Source: Sphacelaria rigidula (lineage: Eukaryota; Phaeophyceae; Sphacelariales). From it: a stretch of 20,381 nt of DNA. The position numbers and the translations under genes are program-made. The notes under the pieces are model-generated. The model searched no databases and was not told the origin of the DNA. It saw only the letters and a list, made by a program, of their open reading frames with translations. Numbering within the stretch: position 1 is the first letter of the stretch; each line of letters starts with the position of its first letter. The DNA lies in contig CAXNAA020000536.1 of assembly GCA_964200075.2 (NCBI GenBank), forward strand, positions 1 to 20,381, given 5' to 3'. This document shows positions 10,377 through 20,381 of this stretch, in pieces.

Positions 10377-10774
10377 TGTTTGCTATGTGTATACTATACC
10401 CCAGCACGGTTCACGTTAGTTTCTGTATCAGACCCGCGACATTACAAGCAATCTACGACAGCGACGGTCATGTTTGGGTCGTTAGTTTGAATTAAGGCTG
10501 AACAAATTTTATCTGTGGATTTCTATTGCTCTGCTCCCGCAGAATCAACTTCATTTAAGCTTCATTTACTCTAATATATTTTAATTTTTGCTTAGGCCGT
10601 CTCTTTTTTGAAGTTTTCTCTATTTGACCGCGAACCTGAACACATGAAATATCAGAAATGAAGACTGTGTAGGCATGTTGTTGGATAATAACTATTGGAT
10701 TGCCACGAAGCGCGGCGAGTGGTTGGGCAACCCTCGGGGCCACACCACGTTTCACGGCCAGACACCCCGCAAGC
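10377..10774. promoter_or_regulatory. Divergent intergenic region, likely shared promoter
   Basis: This 398-bp stretch separates the proposed start codons of the minus-strand HSPA13-like gene and the plus-strand uL5 gene, so it must hold both 5' UTRs and both promoters unless a further upstream exon exists. Its centre (about 10490-10620) is AT-rich compared with the flanks and includes a TATA-like TAATATATTTTAAT at about 10571-10584, some 190 bp before the uL5 ATG. No transcription start can be placed from sequence alone. Confidence 0.5.
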
Positions 10775-10777
10775 ATG
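10775..10777 (+). CDS. RPL11: uL5 coding exon 1: ATG only (proposed)
   Basis: ATG is followed at once by GTGAGC, a strong donor of phase 0, which is what exon 2 needs: its acceptor opens in frame with AETKTNP, matching the short Ala-rich N-terminus before the conserved PMR of uL5. Other ATG-GT sites in this interval (at about 10945, 10998 and 11214) have weaker donors. If the intron were not there, translation could begin at Met9 in exon 2. Confidence 0.55.
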
Positions 10778-13700
10778 GTGAGCTCACGATAAGTATAGGC
10801 AATGTCAGCGCTTTACTCTGCTGTAGTGGCGCTGTGCAAGTAGGCAGTGACTGCTGAGAAAATGTACCTGGAAATATGCCTGGATATATGCTTGACTGTG
10901 CTGTGGCGTACACATGGATTTGATGGTGCTCGGTGAAGGGGGGCTTCCCTCTGCGATGGTACACCAGCAGGTGCCCACGAAGGCACACAAGCCGGGAATG
11001 GTGAACCTAGATGTACATAAAAGAGATTCTGTCGATGTATATCATCTGCAAAACGACTTGCAGTGGGTGTATTGGTACCAGCAATGCAATACCGAGTTGT
11101 TGCCACAGGGTAGATGTAGCGTGCGGTACTGGAAACTACAACAGTACTGTCTTTACCCAACTGTACAGGTCGTGTCGTACCCTACTCAATGTATCATCGC
11201 TGTACATGTTCCGATGGTGAAGAGTGCTCTCGGGTACTTATGACGGGTGAATGATACCAAGCAGTAAGGTGTGATGCGCTACGTGTAAGCCTGAAACTTG
11301 ACGACTGTAGCATCACATCGTACAGCACCTTTAGTTGTACGCCTCTAGCGCGGGAAGGTCTCGCATCGAGGAGCTTGGTCAAGTAACATGGAGAACTTCC
11401 GTCGTCGACACTGAACAAAATACTCCCATGTACGCGGTCATCTTGAACACACCCCCGAGTGTCGATTTTTAGCACATCTCCTGTACAACTGTTGTGCTCT
11501 ACCGTCCGCCCCGACAAGATGTAACGGTAGTGTGGGGGTGTTAATTTGTAGGATCCGTGCTATACGAATGTGCTATACCGCCCGCCCCGACAAGACATTA
11601 CGGTAAACCTCGTCGTCAGCATGAGACGTTTTACCTTCGTGCTGTGAATCGTTGGAAATGACGGCGAACGCACACAGCTCAAATGCACACTGCCGTACAG
11701 TCCTCTCTCGTGCCTCCCCGCAACGTTCTGTATTGTCTAATTCACTGTTGAAGAGCAGCACTCGATGTGATGCGCCGTGTGCATTTTGACTGTGTCTTGG
11801 TCGGAGCTTGAGTTCGAATACCGTTCCCCTCGGCATTCTTTAGGCGGAAACAAAGACCAACCCGATGAGGGACCTGAAGGTCGACAAGCTGGTTCTCAAC
11901 TGCTCCGTAGGAGAGTCCGGTGACAGGCTGACTCGTGCGGCGAAGGTGCTGGAGCAACTCACGGGGCAATCTCCGGTATACTCGAAGGGTGAGGGTTGCT
12001 GGTGTTCGTCCGTCTTCATGCTGTGTTTTAACGTCAGAGCAGTCCGGAGTTGACGAGGACTTCACTGTGCCTGCCGCAGGAGGAGGGGCAAAAAATCTCC
12101 GTAGTCGACGCGCCTCTGGGTGGACAGGGAATCCACAAGATACATCACTACGAAACACTGAGACGAAAATATCGGTCTTCCTTAATACAATCCCTGAAAT
12201 CCTCTTGCGAAAGTGCTGAAGAGTTGTTGACAAGTGAGAACGAGTTGTGTTGCGTAAGAGATAGCTTCGACGACGGAATCCAGTTCAGACGAAACTACGA
12301 GCTGAACTGCTAAAAAACCTTGGAACCATGGCCCCCCAACAGCTTCGTCAGTGTCCGGAATCCGCTCGATTTAAGCATATCGCAGTGAGCTGACCTATCC
12401 TCCAGCATCTGCAGCATAGAGCTCTGCCACTGCTCGATTGGCGCAGTTTGGAGGATAGCGTTATTCCACTGCGTTGAATATCGGCTATGGCTCATATCGT
12501 AGCGCGATGGTGTGTTTAGGGACGTTTCCTTCTACCATACGCGGCGGAATCATGACAAGCAACCCGATATGCAGTCAAGAGCGCAATGGTGAAAGCTGCA
12601 TCCATCAAGCTCGTCAGCAGGTCGTTGAACAGTGCCTTCTTTGTATGTGCCAAGCGAAGTAATATCATTTTGTTGATAAGTACGTTGGCCAAAGTAAACC
12701 GGTTGAACGCGATAGACTGCATAAAGCTGACTGATTCGAAAACATATCGGCGATCGTGGATGATCGCAGCAGCTCTGTACAGCTGAAAGTCAGCTAAATC
12801 ATGTCGGGGGGGGGGGGGCATCTACCAGCTCATATTGAAAAAACGTCATGTCAGAATTCGAACTCGTGACCTGTGTAATTTGAGGCTCCATCAGTTGGAC
12901 CACCGGTGTTAAGCGTGATCTCCCGACTTGACCGTCTCATTCTTCGAAGGGTTGTGTGTACGTGACAAAATTTCGAGCGGAACACTGTGCACGTCGCAAC
13001 TTTTACCCAAAAGTTAGCCCTTTCAGCGCCCGCTGTTAACTGGCTGTTCTTGGTCTCGCCGATTCGTGGAGGATGTCAATGATATGGGCAAACAGCTGGC
13101 TCAGAGCGAATGACCGGAATTTACCCCCAGTCGATGATCTGATCAACTGACGTCGTACTCGTGCAGTTGAGCTTGAAACGACCGTTTGGGATCAACTTCT
13201 CGAGTTACGGAACCAAATGTACAGACGTTCCTTGGACCATGGTAACCTGAATTCCGAATGGGCATAGTCTAACTCGGAAGTTTTCTCGCTTATACACTTG
13301 GATAAAGTTATTTTGCTGGCGCCAATACATTTTGGTGAAATTATTGAATCGTCCAACCCAGGTTCCAAGTTATGGCTGGTCGACATCATCCGGCGATACG
13401 AGTAGATACCCCGTTTATCAGGAAGGTATTGCTGACAGTCAACACACGGGTATTCGGCTTGAGTGCAACAATTGGTTGAAAAACGAGTATTTTCATCTCT
13501 TCACCAATAAAATCAGGACAGGCTTGATCGACGAAAAATCCCGCAGAGTCAAAATCTGGGCTAAAGAGTGGCAGGACCTCCGGTGACCTGTCTGCACGTG
13601 AGTCACTCGGAATGGAGTGAAAATCCATTTTGTGGGGAGATGTGTAGCGGATACTAGTACCTCCAGGGCCCCAATGTGATGAGCACTGGCGAGCGACAGA

Positions 13701-16700
13701 TTCGGAGAAAATCGCCAATTATTGAGAAATCACGATTTTTTTCGCTTTGAACTTGACGTACGGGCCTACGGGGTCTCCACGCTGGGACCCCTGGAAACCG
13801 GTAGAGCGAATGTGGGGTGTACACTTCCCATCTAATACGTCACGCCCTTCATCTTTTGGCATTAGGCAAACTGTGGGTACGTGTTTATATGCATTGCCCA
13901 CTGACGACGTGATCGAGGCTGATATACTTACACGGCAACGCTGCTGGCTGGGGATTCTGCACCTCGAAGAGTATGTTGTACTACCGAACCGTAGTAACAT
14001 CTTTTTCGAATGAAGGCGTTCCTGCCCAAGATGAAGTATTCCGAACTCCCGGCTACAATGGCCATTTGGCCGTCGGACACGTGGAGGATTGAGTACTTGG
14101 GCTCCGAAGATCCTCTGTCTCGGGAATCCGTCTCGACAGGATCACTGATGACTGCAGCGTGGCAAGTGTAATCGTACGCGGTAGCCGCCGTATGTCTTCT
14201 GTACGCGTATCATTGTACACTCCTTTTCGGAGTATGACAAATGCACTCTGTGTCCGTGGGGGCTTCTGTGTCACGCTCCGGCACTCATAGCTGTACCTGT
14301 AGGAGTCTTGCTCGACACATCAACACCACCCACAACACCTCAGTGAAGGCCGATTGCTGTACCATTATTCTTGTTCAGTGAAGCAGGTGGCAGTCGAGGA
14401 ACGCGACAACAATTTTACATCCATCGCGACTCAGCTTTTTCATCGTACCTGAGCCTGATCCACAACGAATTTTGACCGGTTGGAAATTGTGCTTGTTCGC
14501 CCGAAGTTTATTGAAATTTAATCATATCTCCTCCGCGATAGTTGTTTTGCCACATGAAGGGAAATTCCCCACGTGCCTGCTTTTTTGTGCCCTACCGTTC
14601 ATCGTCACGACCGATCTCTCCCTCTGTTATCGACCATGTTGTTTCCGCGTGTTCTATTTGGCAGCGCGCTACACCGTCCGGTCTTTCGGTATCCGCCGTA
14701 ATGAGAAGATCGCATGCCACGTGACGGTGAGTTTTTGCTACGGTGAAGCAAAACGTATAAAGTGGAATAGTTCCCCCTCACATCGGAGAGGCATTTTTTT
14801 TTTTTCTGGGCAGTGGCGATCATGCACCGTAGGTCCTGTCGCTTCCATCTGGAAGTGAGGTCATCACCAGAGAAAATTTTGCCGAAGCGAGTTGATGTCT
14901 AATACATGACATGTACAACGAGGTAGTCACCGCGCGCAAGGAAAACCCACCGTTCTTGAGCATGGGCAACTGCAAAGCAACTTCCTTGAAACTGTCGTAC
15001 AGAACACATATGGTTGATGATCCTCATGTGTCGAACTTTACATTTGGTTGCGGACGTGCGGCTACCAGGTTCGCGGGGACAAGGCGTTGGAGATTCTTGA
15101 GCGAGGGCTGAAGGTCAAGGAGTATGAGCTCAAGCTCAAAAACTTCTCGAACACTGGTAGCTTTGGCTTTGGAATCCAAGAGCACATTGACCTTGGGCTC
15201 AAGTACGACCCCTCCACCGGTGAGCAAGGATGTTGATTTTACTTCCTTGCCCGAGAGGCCTGCGTAGGCTTGCATTGAAAACTATTCTATCGTCACCTCT
15301 TTCCCACTTGACCTCGGGCCCGGTATAGATGGTGATTGTCTCCCCAAGGAGTGCTTTCGTACATGACATTCTTTCCTCATCGAAAGGAAAGTGCGGTGGA
15401 GTTGATTCGAGGAACTCGCTCGTTTCGCACGAGTTGGGTCTGAGCGGAGTTGCAAGCTTTCGATGGAGGGAAGACTGAACCTCGTGAATAGTTACTCGTT
15501 CGCTTGTGGTCCGGACATTCAGTGCTGTTTTGTACTGGGAGTGTTTCGCGCAGTAAAATGTAAACATGAGCGGGCAACGTGCATCACATATAGCGCAGGA
15601 CACATACTCCCCGTCATCGTGGCTCTCAGAACGACGGATGCAACTTACACAAATCAGACAAATATGTTTCACTTTTTCGCCGAAGCGGTTTATTCCAAAT
15701 TGTTCAGCAAAAGATGATGACTTCGAACGCCACTGGAAGCATGAAAAAACAATCGTTTTGAAGTACGTTCAAGGGCGGCCTGCACGAAAAATTGTTCCCA
15801 TGTGTCCAACTCCTATACTGTGGTGTGAAATTCAGGCTACCTCCCTGTTCGAGTGATTTGATGAGACTTTGTACGTCACTCCCTATGCATATTTTTGTAG
15901 GTATCTATGGTATGGACTTCTTCGTTGTGCTTAACCGCCCGGGTTACCGCGTGGCGAAGCGCAAGGCGAAGTGCGCGAAGATCGGGTACCAACACAAGGT
16001 CACCAAGACAGACGCGGTCAAGTGGTTCCAGGTATGTTGCCCAAATGTGGACTCGAGATCGCAGGCTACCTGTATAATTATCTTTTGTCCGATTACTCGA
16101 AGTGACATGGTAGGTGCCTCCCGGATGTTCCGAGGGAGTTCTTGCTGTTGTGGTGTCTGATATTACGTGCCACACCATAGGAATAGTACCCTTCTTTACT
16201 CCTGTCTGCTCACCGTTGTTGACAACTGAGCTTCTAACGTGAGCACTGCTGTTCCTTTTCAATAAGACGGAAGCGGTAGTTTGTGCGGTAGTTTGTGAAG
16301 ACGAGCGTTTCAACGCGGCGCACCTCGCGTCTGACGATGCCAAAACTCAAGGTCGGTGTAGTTCGAGACCTCGAGTAGGTGTTGACGGAACAGTACCGGC
16401 GACACGCGTTTTGTGCGCTCCGTGGCTCGAGGATTATGCACGACCAAATTTCTTTCGGAACATTTTCCACGTTCTGTTCTCGACCGTATAGGGCACAAAA
16501 CGAAACTCGCGCGTAGGAAGCGTAGTCGTTCAACTCTCGGTCCTCCAGCGCAGTCCAAAAAGACGGCTTTCTGTGCTGACAAATGGATAGTTATCTTCTC
16601 GGAATTTGTGCTCCTCTACCCTCGGCATGTTTCACATCGCGGAGCATGACCGTTCGAAATGCAAAGTTCGTTTTGAATTAAAATTCATTGAATCGCCTCC

Positions 16701-16892
16701 ATATTTTTTTCGGAAAATAGCTCGGCATGTGGCTTTCACTTGATGAGCAGTAAGAATCGATTGCTGGCTACGCTGAGGATGAAAAATGACACTTCTGATC
16801 TTGATTACCCGTTTTTTCCGCTGCTCATTACCGGTGCCCTGCTATTGATGTTGCCCCTGCAGGCGAAATTCGAGGGTATCGTAACTGGATGA
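10775..16892 (+). CDS. RPL11: Large-subunit ribosomal protein uL5 (RPL11), six coding exons, complete
   Basis: Exons 10775-10777, 11844-11988, 14665-14726, 15069-15219, 15901-16031 and 16863-16892 join to 522 bases, 173 residues plus stop, close to the usual 170-182 of eukaryotic uL5. All phases match (0, 1, 0, 1, 0). Family blocks appear in order: [115 protein letters not shown]. In known ribosomes uL5 binds 5S rRNA with uL18 to form the 5S RNP of the central protuberance of the 60S subunit. No stop, frameshift or missing block is seen, so the gene looks functional. The family identification is certain; the ATG-only first exon is an inference. An internal Met at residue 9 is the fallback start. 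Confidence 0.95.
11271..11316 (+). repeat. Bulged inverted repeat in uL5 intron 1
   Basis: GTGATG (11271-11276) pairs with CATCAC (11311-11316) and CTAC (11279-11282) with GTAG (11307-11310), leaving a two-base bulge and a 24-nt loop. It could be chance; no snoRNA boxes accompany it convincingly. Confidence 0.3.
11493..11605. repeat. Direct repeat, 37 bp, 76-bp period
   Basis: Copies at 11493-11529 and 11569-11605 match at 32 of 37 positions and share the core CCGCCCCGACAAGA followed by TACGGTA or AACGGTA. The unit may once have been longer. It lies within uL5 intron 1. Confidence 0.65.
11844..11988 (+). CDS. RPL11: uL5 exon 2
   Basis: The acceptor is cattctttag^GCG; the donor is TCGAAGG^GTGAGG, leaving one base of the Ala codon. 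The exon encodes residues 2-49, including the highly conserved [20 protein letters not shown] segment of the uL5 N-terminal domain. Confidence 0.95.
11989..14664 (+). other. uL5 intron 2, 2676 nt
   Basis: The donor is GTGAGG and the acceptor ctatttggcag. It contains a G13 run (12806-12818) and a tRNA-like relic on the minus strand (12838-12914). Stretches 11989-12805 and 12915-14664 show only short random open frames and no recognised family. Confidence 0.85.
12838..12914 (-). pseudogene. tRNA-like relic (possible SINE head)
   Basis: The minus strand shows an A-box-like TGGTCCAACTGATGG (12902-12888) and a B-box-like GAGTTCGAATTC (12865-12854), 22 nt apart, followed by a six-T run (12843-12838) like a Pol III terminator. 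The acceptor and anticodon arms do not pair well, so it is not a functional tRNA. A run of C lies just beyond it. It may be a tRNA pseudogene or the head of a different SINE from the one at 3.6 kb. Confidence 0.5.
14665..14726 (+). CDS. RPL11: uL5 exon 3
   Basis: The acceptor ttggcag^CG completes Ala50, giving [20 protein letters not shown], a near-invariant block of eukaryotic uL5. The donor is GTGACG^GTGAGT, phase 0. It is a short exon of 62 bases. Confidence 0.96.
15069..15219 (+). CDS. RPL11: uL5 exon 4
   Basis: The acceptor is gctaccag^GTT (phase 0) and the donor TCCACCG^GTGAGC (phase 1). It encodes [20 protein letters not shown] and the conserved [14 protein letters not shown] block. 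Intron 3 before it is 342 nt and intron 4 after it is 681 nt. Confidence 0.97.
15901..16031 (+). CDS. RPL11: uL5 exon 5
   Basis: The acceptor tttttgtag^GT completes Gly and continues [20 protein letters not shown], then [14 protein letters not shown]. The donor is TTCCAG^GTATGT, phase 0. Confidence 0.97.
16032..16862 (+). other. uL5 intron 5, 831 nt
   Basis: It runs from a GTATGT donor to a cccctgcag acceptor. A weak box C/D snoRNA-like arrangement lies at about 16735-16802 (see findings). Nothing else is recognised. Confidence 0.85.
16863..16892 (+). CDS. RPL11: uL5 exon 6 (last nine codons and stop)
   Basis: The acceptor cccctgcag^GCG gives AKFEGIVTG and then TGA (16890-16892). The KFEGI or KYEGI ending is typical of the family, so this 30-base exon is well supported despite its length. 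The 3' UTR follows; no clear polyadenylation signal is placed. Confidence 0.93.
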   Translation, partial: AKFEGIVTG

Positions 16893-19800
16893 AGCTGCCG
16901 GCGTCTCGAATGGTTTTCTAGCGCTGCGTTTGTCGCGAGGGTGTAGACCCCGTGTCATTGGACATGGGTCTCCGTTGAAACTTGGCATTGGTTAAAAAAA
17001 ACGGAATTATTTTTCCTCAAAAGAGATGCGATCAGAAACTTCACGTGCGATGGAGGTACGACATGACAACAGGGCCCGCCTCGGATTTTACTCCACGTGC
17101 GGTCATGGACGGAGTGCAGACTGCGGAGCAACTTTCGGCCTCGTGTCGGTCGCTTCACCAACTGTTGATGACATATATCACCATCACACATACACCCCGT
17201 TATCTCTTCATGAAGGAGAAGTCATACGAACACCTCGCGCTATTTAACAAGACGACCATGTGAATGCGACCTTTCTCCGTATGGACTAACCGTCTCGAGA
17301 GGGATGCGTGGTAAACGGTTGAGGATGGAGGCGAGCAACAAATTCGGACGGTCCTCACCAGTATGGAGGACGTCATACATTTGATCTTGAGATTACCTAC
17401 GTGTGCAAGCAAACCATTCGCGAAGTATTTTCATGAGTGTCAATACGGGCGCATCTTTTACGTGTTTTGGACGAGTGAGCCACGTTTACATCTGTCATCA
17501 CAGCCAATCTCGTGCGAGGAATGTCTCCTCCGTGAGTAGTGTATGCTGCTTGCCGCTCTCGAAGCAGTACGGGCACACCGAACATGAGCAGAGGTCGCAC
17601 GCGGGAACACTGTCGTGTGCAGTCCGTCGGCTTGAAGACATTCGCCAAATGACGAGCTGTTCAAAATTGGTCTCCCATGGTCCTGGTCCTGTCTTGAACA
17701 TGCTCATCGGTTACATGCGAAAAAGCGTTCACAAGTTCGGATAGGACGTGGGTGCTTTATTTCGTGTGTTGATCTACCATTCCACCTTCCTCGAGACAGA
17801 CGGACGGTTTCGAAGGATGGAATCATTCCTCCTCAGGTACAGGCTTCATATCTCGGCATCGCAGTTTGATCCGGCTCTCTCCTACCGCATCGACCGGTGT
17901 CAAAAGTTGGACAACTAGACTCACGCATCCCATCACTTATTCTTGCAATGGACACTCATCCTCACCACATGTGTACCGGGAACGAGATGATGGGCATCCA
18001 AGCTCAGCATGCTGACTATACGCCAAGCCGGTCCATGGCGTGGCTCTACACTCGTTTTTTGGGTAGTGGAGGCAAGCTTTTTTTTTGGATATGAACTATC
18101 AGTCGGGTAGCACATCCGCATTTGTCCCTGCCCGAAGATGTGATGAATACGACGGGATCACGGGGGGCAGACGACTGATTTATATTTCTATAAGATGTAG
18201 AGTTCTCACGCGCCGGAGGTTTGACTTGTCGAGTACGCTGCCCAGCGTGCTCTATAGTTCACGGCGTCACATATCGTGGCCGCCGAAGAGAAAGCATCGT
18301 GAAAGCAAGGGGCAGCACAAACATGATGCAGGACACGGCGTCCCCTGCATTTTTGCCGAAGTGTTGGCGGATGCGGTCGGAAGCTGTATAGCGTGAGGAT
18401 TTTCACGTATACCATGTTGTGGGTGTTGTCATCGCATTAGAAACCGGTCCGCTATCTGCACGGTACATTCGTGCTGGACTTGGGATGCGGACGCCTTCCG
18501 TGGCCACAGGCTAGCAGTAACCAAAACAAAAAAATAAAGCAGACTTGAATTAGAACTCACAAAACGTGATACAATCATAGCAGAAATTCTGTTGAGGCCC
18601 CAGGCCCAAAAGTGTTCAACTGGACCGAAATTCAAATCGTATTGTGGTGAGCCAAGCTCTTGGAGGCTTTTTGGTTTTGAACTGAACCAGTTCTACTTTG
18701 AAAATATAAACGTATGTATCGGGGAATCGGGATAAAACATGATAAAATAATCTTTGTCCGGGTACGAAGAAGGTTTTTGTGGTGTTTCCAGGCTCAGTGA
18801 ACATTATTCCAGCTACGGGGAATAAGCACACTGACGTATTCAATGTTAGGATTTTAAAAGTAAGAAGAACTTGCGTTCCGGATCGGAAGGTCAGAGCAGA
18901 CGGGGGATCTTGGAGAGTAGATTCACAAAATAGAGTGTTTTTGAATCTATTTCTGGACTTCGTACAGCCCAAACTAGCTGTTTGAGTGTGTTCGACGACT
19001 GAAGAGTGGGTTCTTTCAGAGTTAACATCACAGGTTAGGTGGTCAAGTACGATTGTAGAGATGAAGAGACACAGAGGGGGAGACCGAAAGGTTTTTGGTC
19101 CTCGCCCCCGCGGCTCACTCCTGCTCTATCTGTGGTCTTTGGTTTCTGATTCGAAGGTCTGATTTTGGTTGATTTTGTAGTATAATTATAGTGAACGACA
19201 TCGGGGCGTCACCAGTAATATACTCAAAGAAGACTCAAAAAGCATATTTTCTTATTCTGGCACACGAGTGCCTGTGTCTCTTGTGAACTGTCTGTGACCA
19301 AGACGGCTGACTTCCATAAAAACAGTTGAACCTATATTTGGGAATAGAGTGAAAGCTTCTACCCTGACAGTATCCTTTCCTACCCTATTCGTCCGCTCTC
19401 ACAACGAAGGCGAGACCCACACGTTTTTTTCCGAATGAATTCGAAGCCGCTCTGCGCGAAAGAACCATCCCACCGCTCTTCCAACATCAATCGAGACGCC
19501 CTCAAGGAGTTTCAGCTCCATTGGTGCTCATGGCGTTGTGTTTCGCTCATGTCTGTGAGTGGCCCCAACAACGGCCCAGCTCGACTCTTTTTGACCGGCG
19601 CTGATCTTGATTCAACTTCTCAGACTTGACTCTCCCAACTTCAAACGAGGCACTCTGGGGGCTGAAGGCACCACACGCAGCAACCGGCTCTCCGAATTAC
19701 TCTCAACACCCTCGAGAAGGTTCGGCTTCATTGCTGATTTCTTCTTTGTCATTGTGCGTGCCGCCTCCGTCCGTGCCTGAGATTGGAGGGGGGTGTTGAA

Positions 19801-20381
19801 GTACGGGATCTGATTGATTCGAACTACTCCCCGCCTTTCTTGTGTCGACTGTCGACAAACGGTGGTAGTACGGGCGCTTGTGGCCGCAACGTCCGCGGGC
19901 GGCGGACGTATCTCGGCTTCCACGGTAACACATGGAGACTGTACAGGTGCGAATTTGCACTGCTGAATTGTCTATGCTTGCAGAGCTGCGCTTCGCACGG
20001 GGTTCGACAAGCGGATAAGAAGTGTTGACGTCGTACTAACCCTGCCACCAGCAAACTCAACTCGGGTCGTCGCGTCGCGAACTTTTGCCCCGGGCAACAA
20101 GGATGGAGCGACCACAAAATCGGTTAGGTGAGCCTGGCTGTAGTCGAAAATCGCCAGGACTTCGCATGTACCATGATCATCGCTGTCTGTGTTGGTCTCT
20201 CTCCTGTCTTTTCTGCCTCGCCTCTTCTCAGTATACAGCCAAGAGTTCGTGTAATGTTTACTGAGAGTGCCTTCCCTCTGGTGCAAGGGGCCCTACAGAC
20301 TGGAAAACGGTTTATAGTAGTCAGCGTCAGAAGTTTTCAGAATTCGTAGTCGTCCTTTTTTCTGAGTTTTTTTGGAGTACC
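16893..20381. other. Region downstream of uL5 with no supported gene
   Basis: The first few hundred bases should include the uL5 3' UTR. Beyond that, all open frames are at most about 118 codons, overlap on both strands and resemble no family I know. Small features are an A-rich tract (about 18521-18537), T-runs (about 18078-18087) and a nested hairpin (19070-19134). Confidence 0.6.
19070..19134. repeat. Nested inverted repeats (structured segment)
   Basis: Three stems nest: CACAGA (19070-19075) with TCTGTG (19129-19134), GGGGG (19076-19080) with CCCCC (19105-19109), and GACC (19082-19085) with GGTC (19097-19100) around an 11-nt loop. The outer stem sits directly next to the second on the 5' side but has a 19-nt loop on the 3' side. 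It could form a stable RNA hairpin; no RNA family is recognised. Confidence 0.35.

Larger units (their letters stand above)
10778..11843 (+). other. uL5 intron 1 (proposed, 1066 nt)
   Basis: The intron has a GTGAGC donor and a cattctttag acceptor. It holds a 37-bp direct repeat (11493-11529 and 11569-11605) and a bulged hairpin (11271-11316). No protein family is recognised on either strand. Confidence 0.5.

Noticed and set aside
11865-12053. uL5 translation starting at the Met in exon 2
   Set aside because: An in-frame family-like N-terminus (AETKTNP) precedes it after a good acceptor, and an ATG with a matching-phase donor exists upstream. It is kept only as a fallback.
14472-14858. 128-codon frame containing a uL5 segment
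   Set aside because: Only 14665-14726 is coding; the rest is intron read-through on both sides of good splice sites.
17403-17744. 113-codon frame downstream of uL5
   Set aside because: It has comparable antisense frames, no domain and no splice or family support.
18990-19440. LTR of a retrotransposon
   Set aside because: There are TATA-like strings and a hairpin but no second copy, primer-binding site or polyprotein nearby.

Overview
This is nuclear DNA from an intron-rich eukaryote. The main evidence is two recognisable protein genes cut into small exons by GT-AG introns. Their exon phases fit end to end, there are no bacterial-style gene clusters, and tRNA-derived and inverted-repeat elements lie in the introns. 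The uL5 protein looks more plant- or protist-like than animal-like. Large introns and moderate GC would suit an alga such as a stramenopile or brown alga, but this placement is a weak inference.

Layout. Positions 1-10376 hold the 5' part of an Hsp70-family gene on the minus strand, closest to the HSPA13/STCH type. I reconstruct five exons: 10376-10304, 9866-9769, 1913-1747, 1476-1381 and 1112-923. They encode an N-terminal hydrophobic signal or anchor segment followed by the first half of the Hsp70 ATPase domain. The rest of the gene lies beyond the left edge. Its second intron is 7855 nt long and contains most of the repeats in the window. Positions 10775-16892 hold a complete gene on the plus strand for large-subunit ribosomal protein uL5 (RPL11). 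It has six coding exons and a 173-residue product, and the first coding exon probably contributes only the ATG.

The two genes are divergent (head to head). About 398 bp separate their proposed start codons, so they probably share a promoter region. Positions 16893-20381 hold no gene I can support.

Other structure: a tRNA-derived SINE-like element (3608-3868, minus); a roughly 460-bp MITE-like element with imperfect terminal inverted repeats and internal GGGTACGG-type repeats (6817-7277); a tRNA-like relic in uL5 intron 2 (12838-12914, minus); several short direct and inverted repeats; and a suspicious region in HSPA13-like intron 1. In that last region two 79-bp copies flank an assembly gap and poly-G tracts, which is probably an assembly artefact. 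The two genes have unrelated jobs: uL5 belongs to the ribosomal 5S RNP, and the other is an ER-type chaperone ATPase. Only their arrangement links them. I saw no convincing new multi-gene system.
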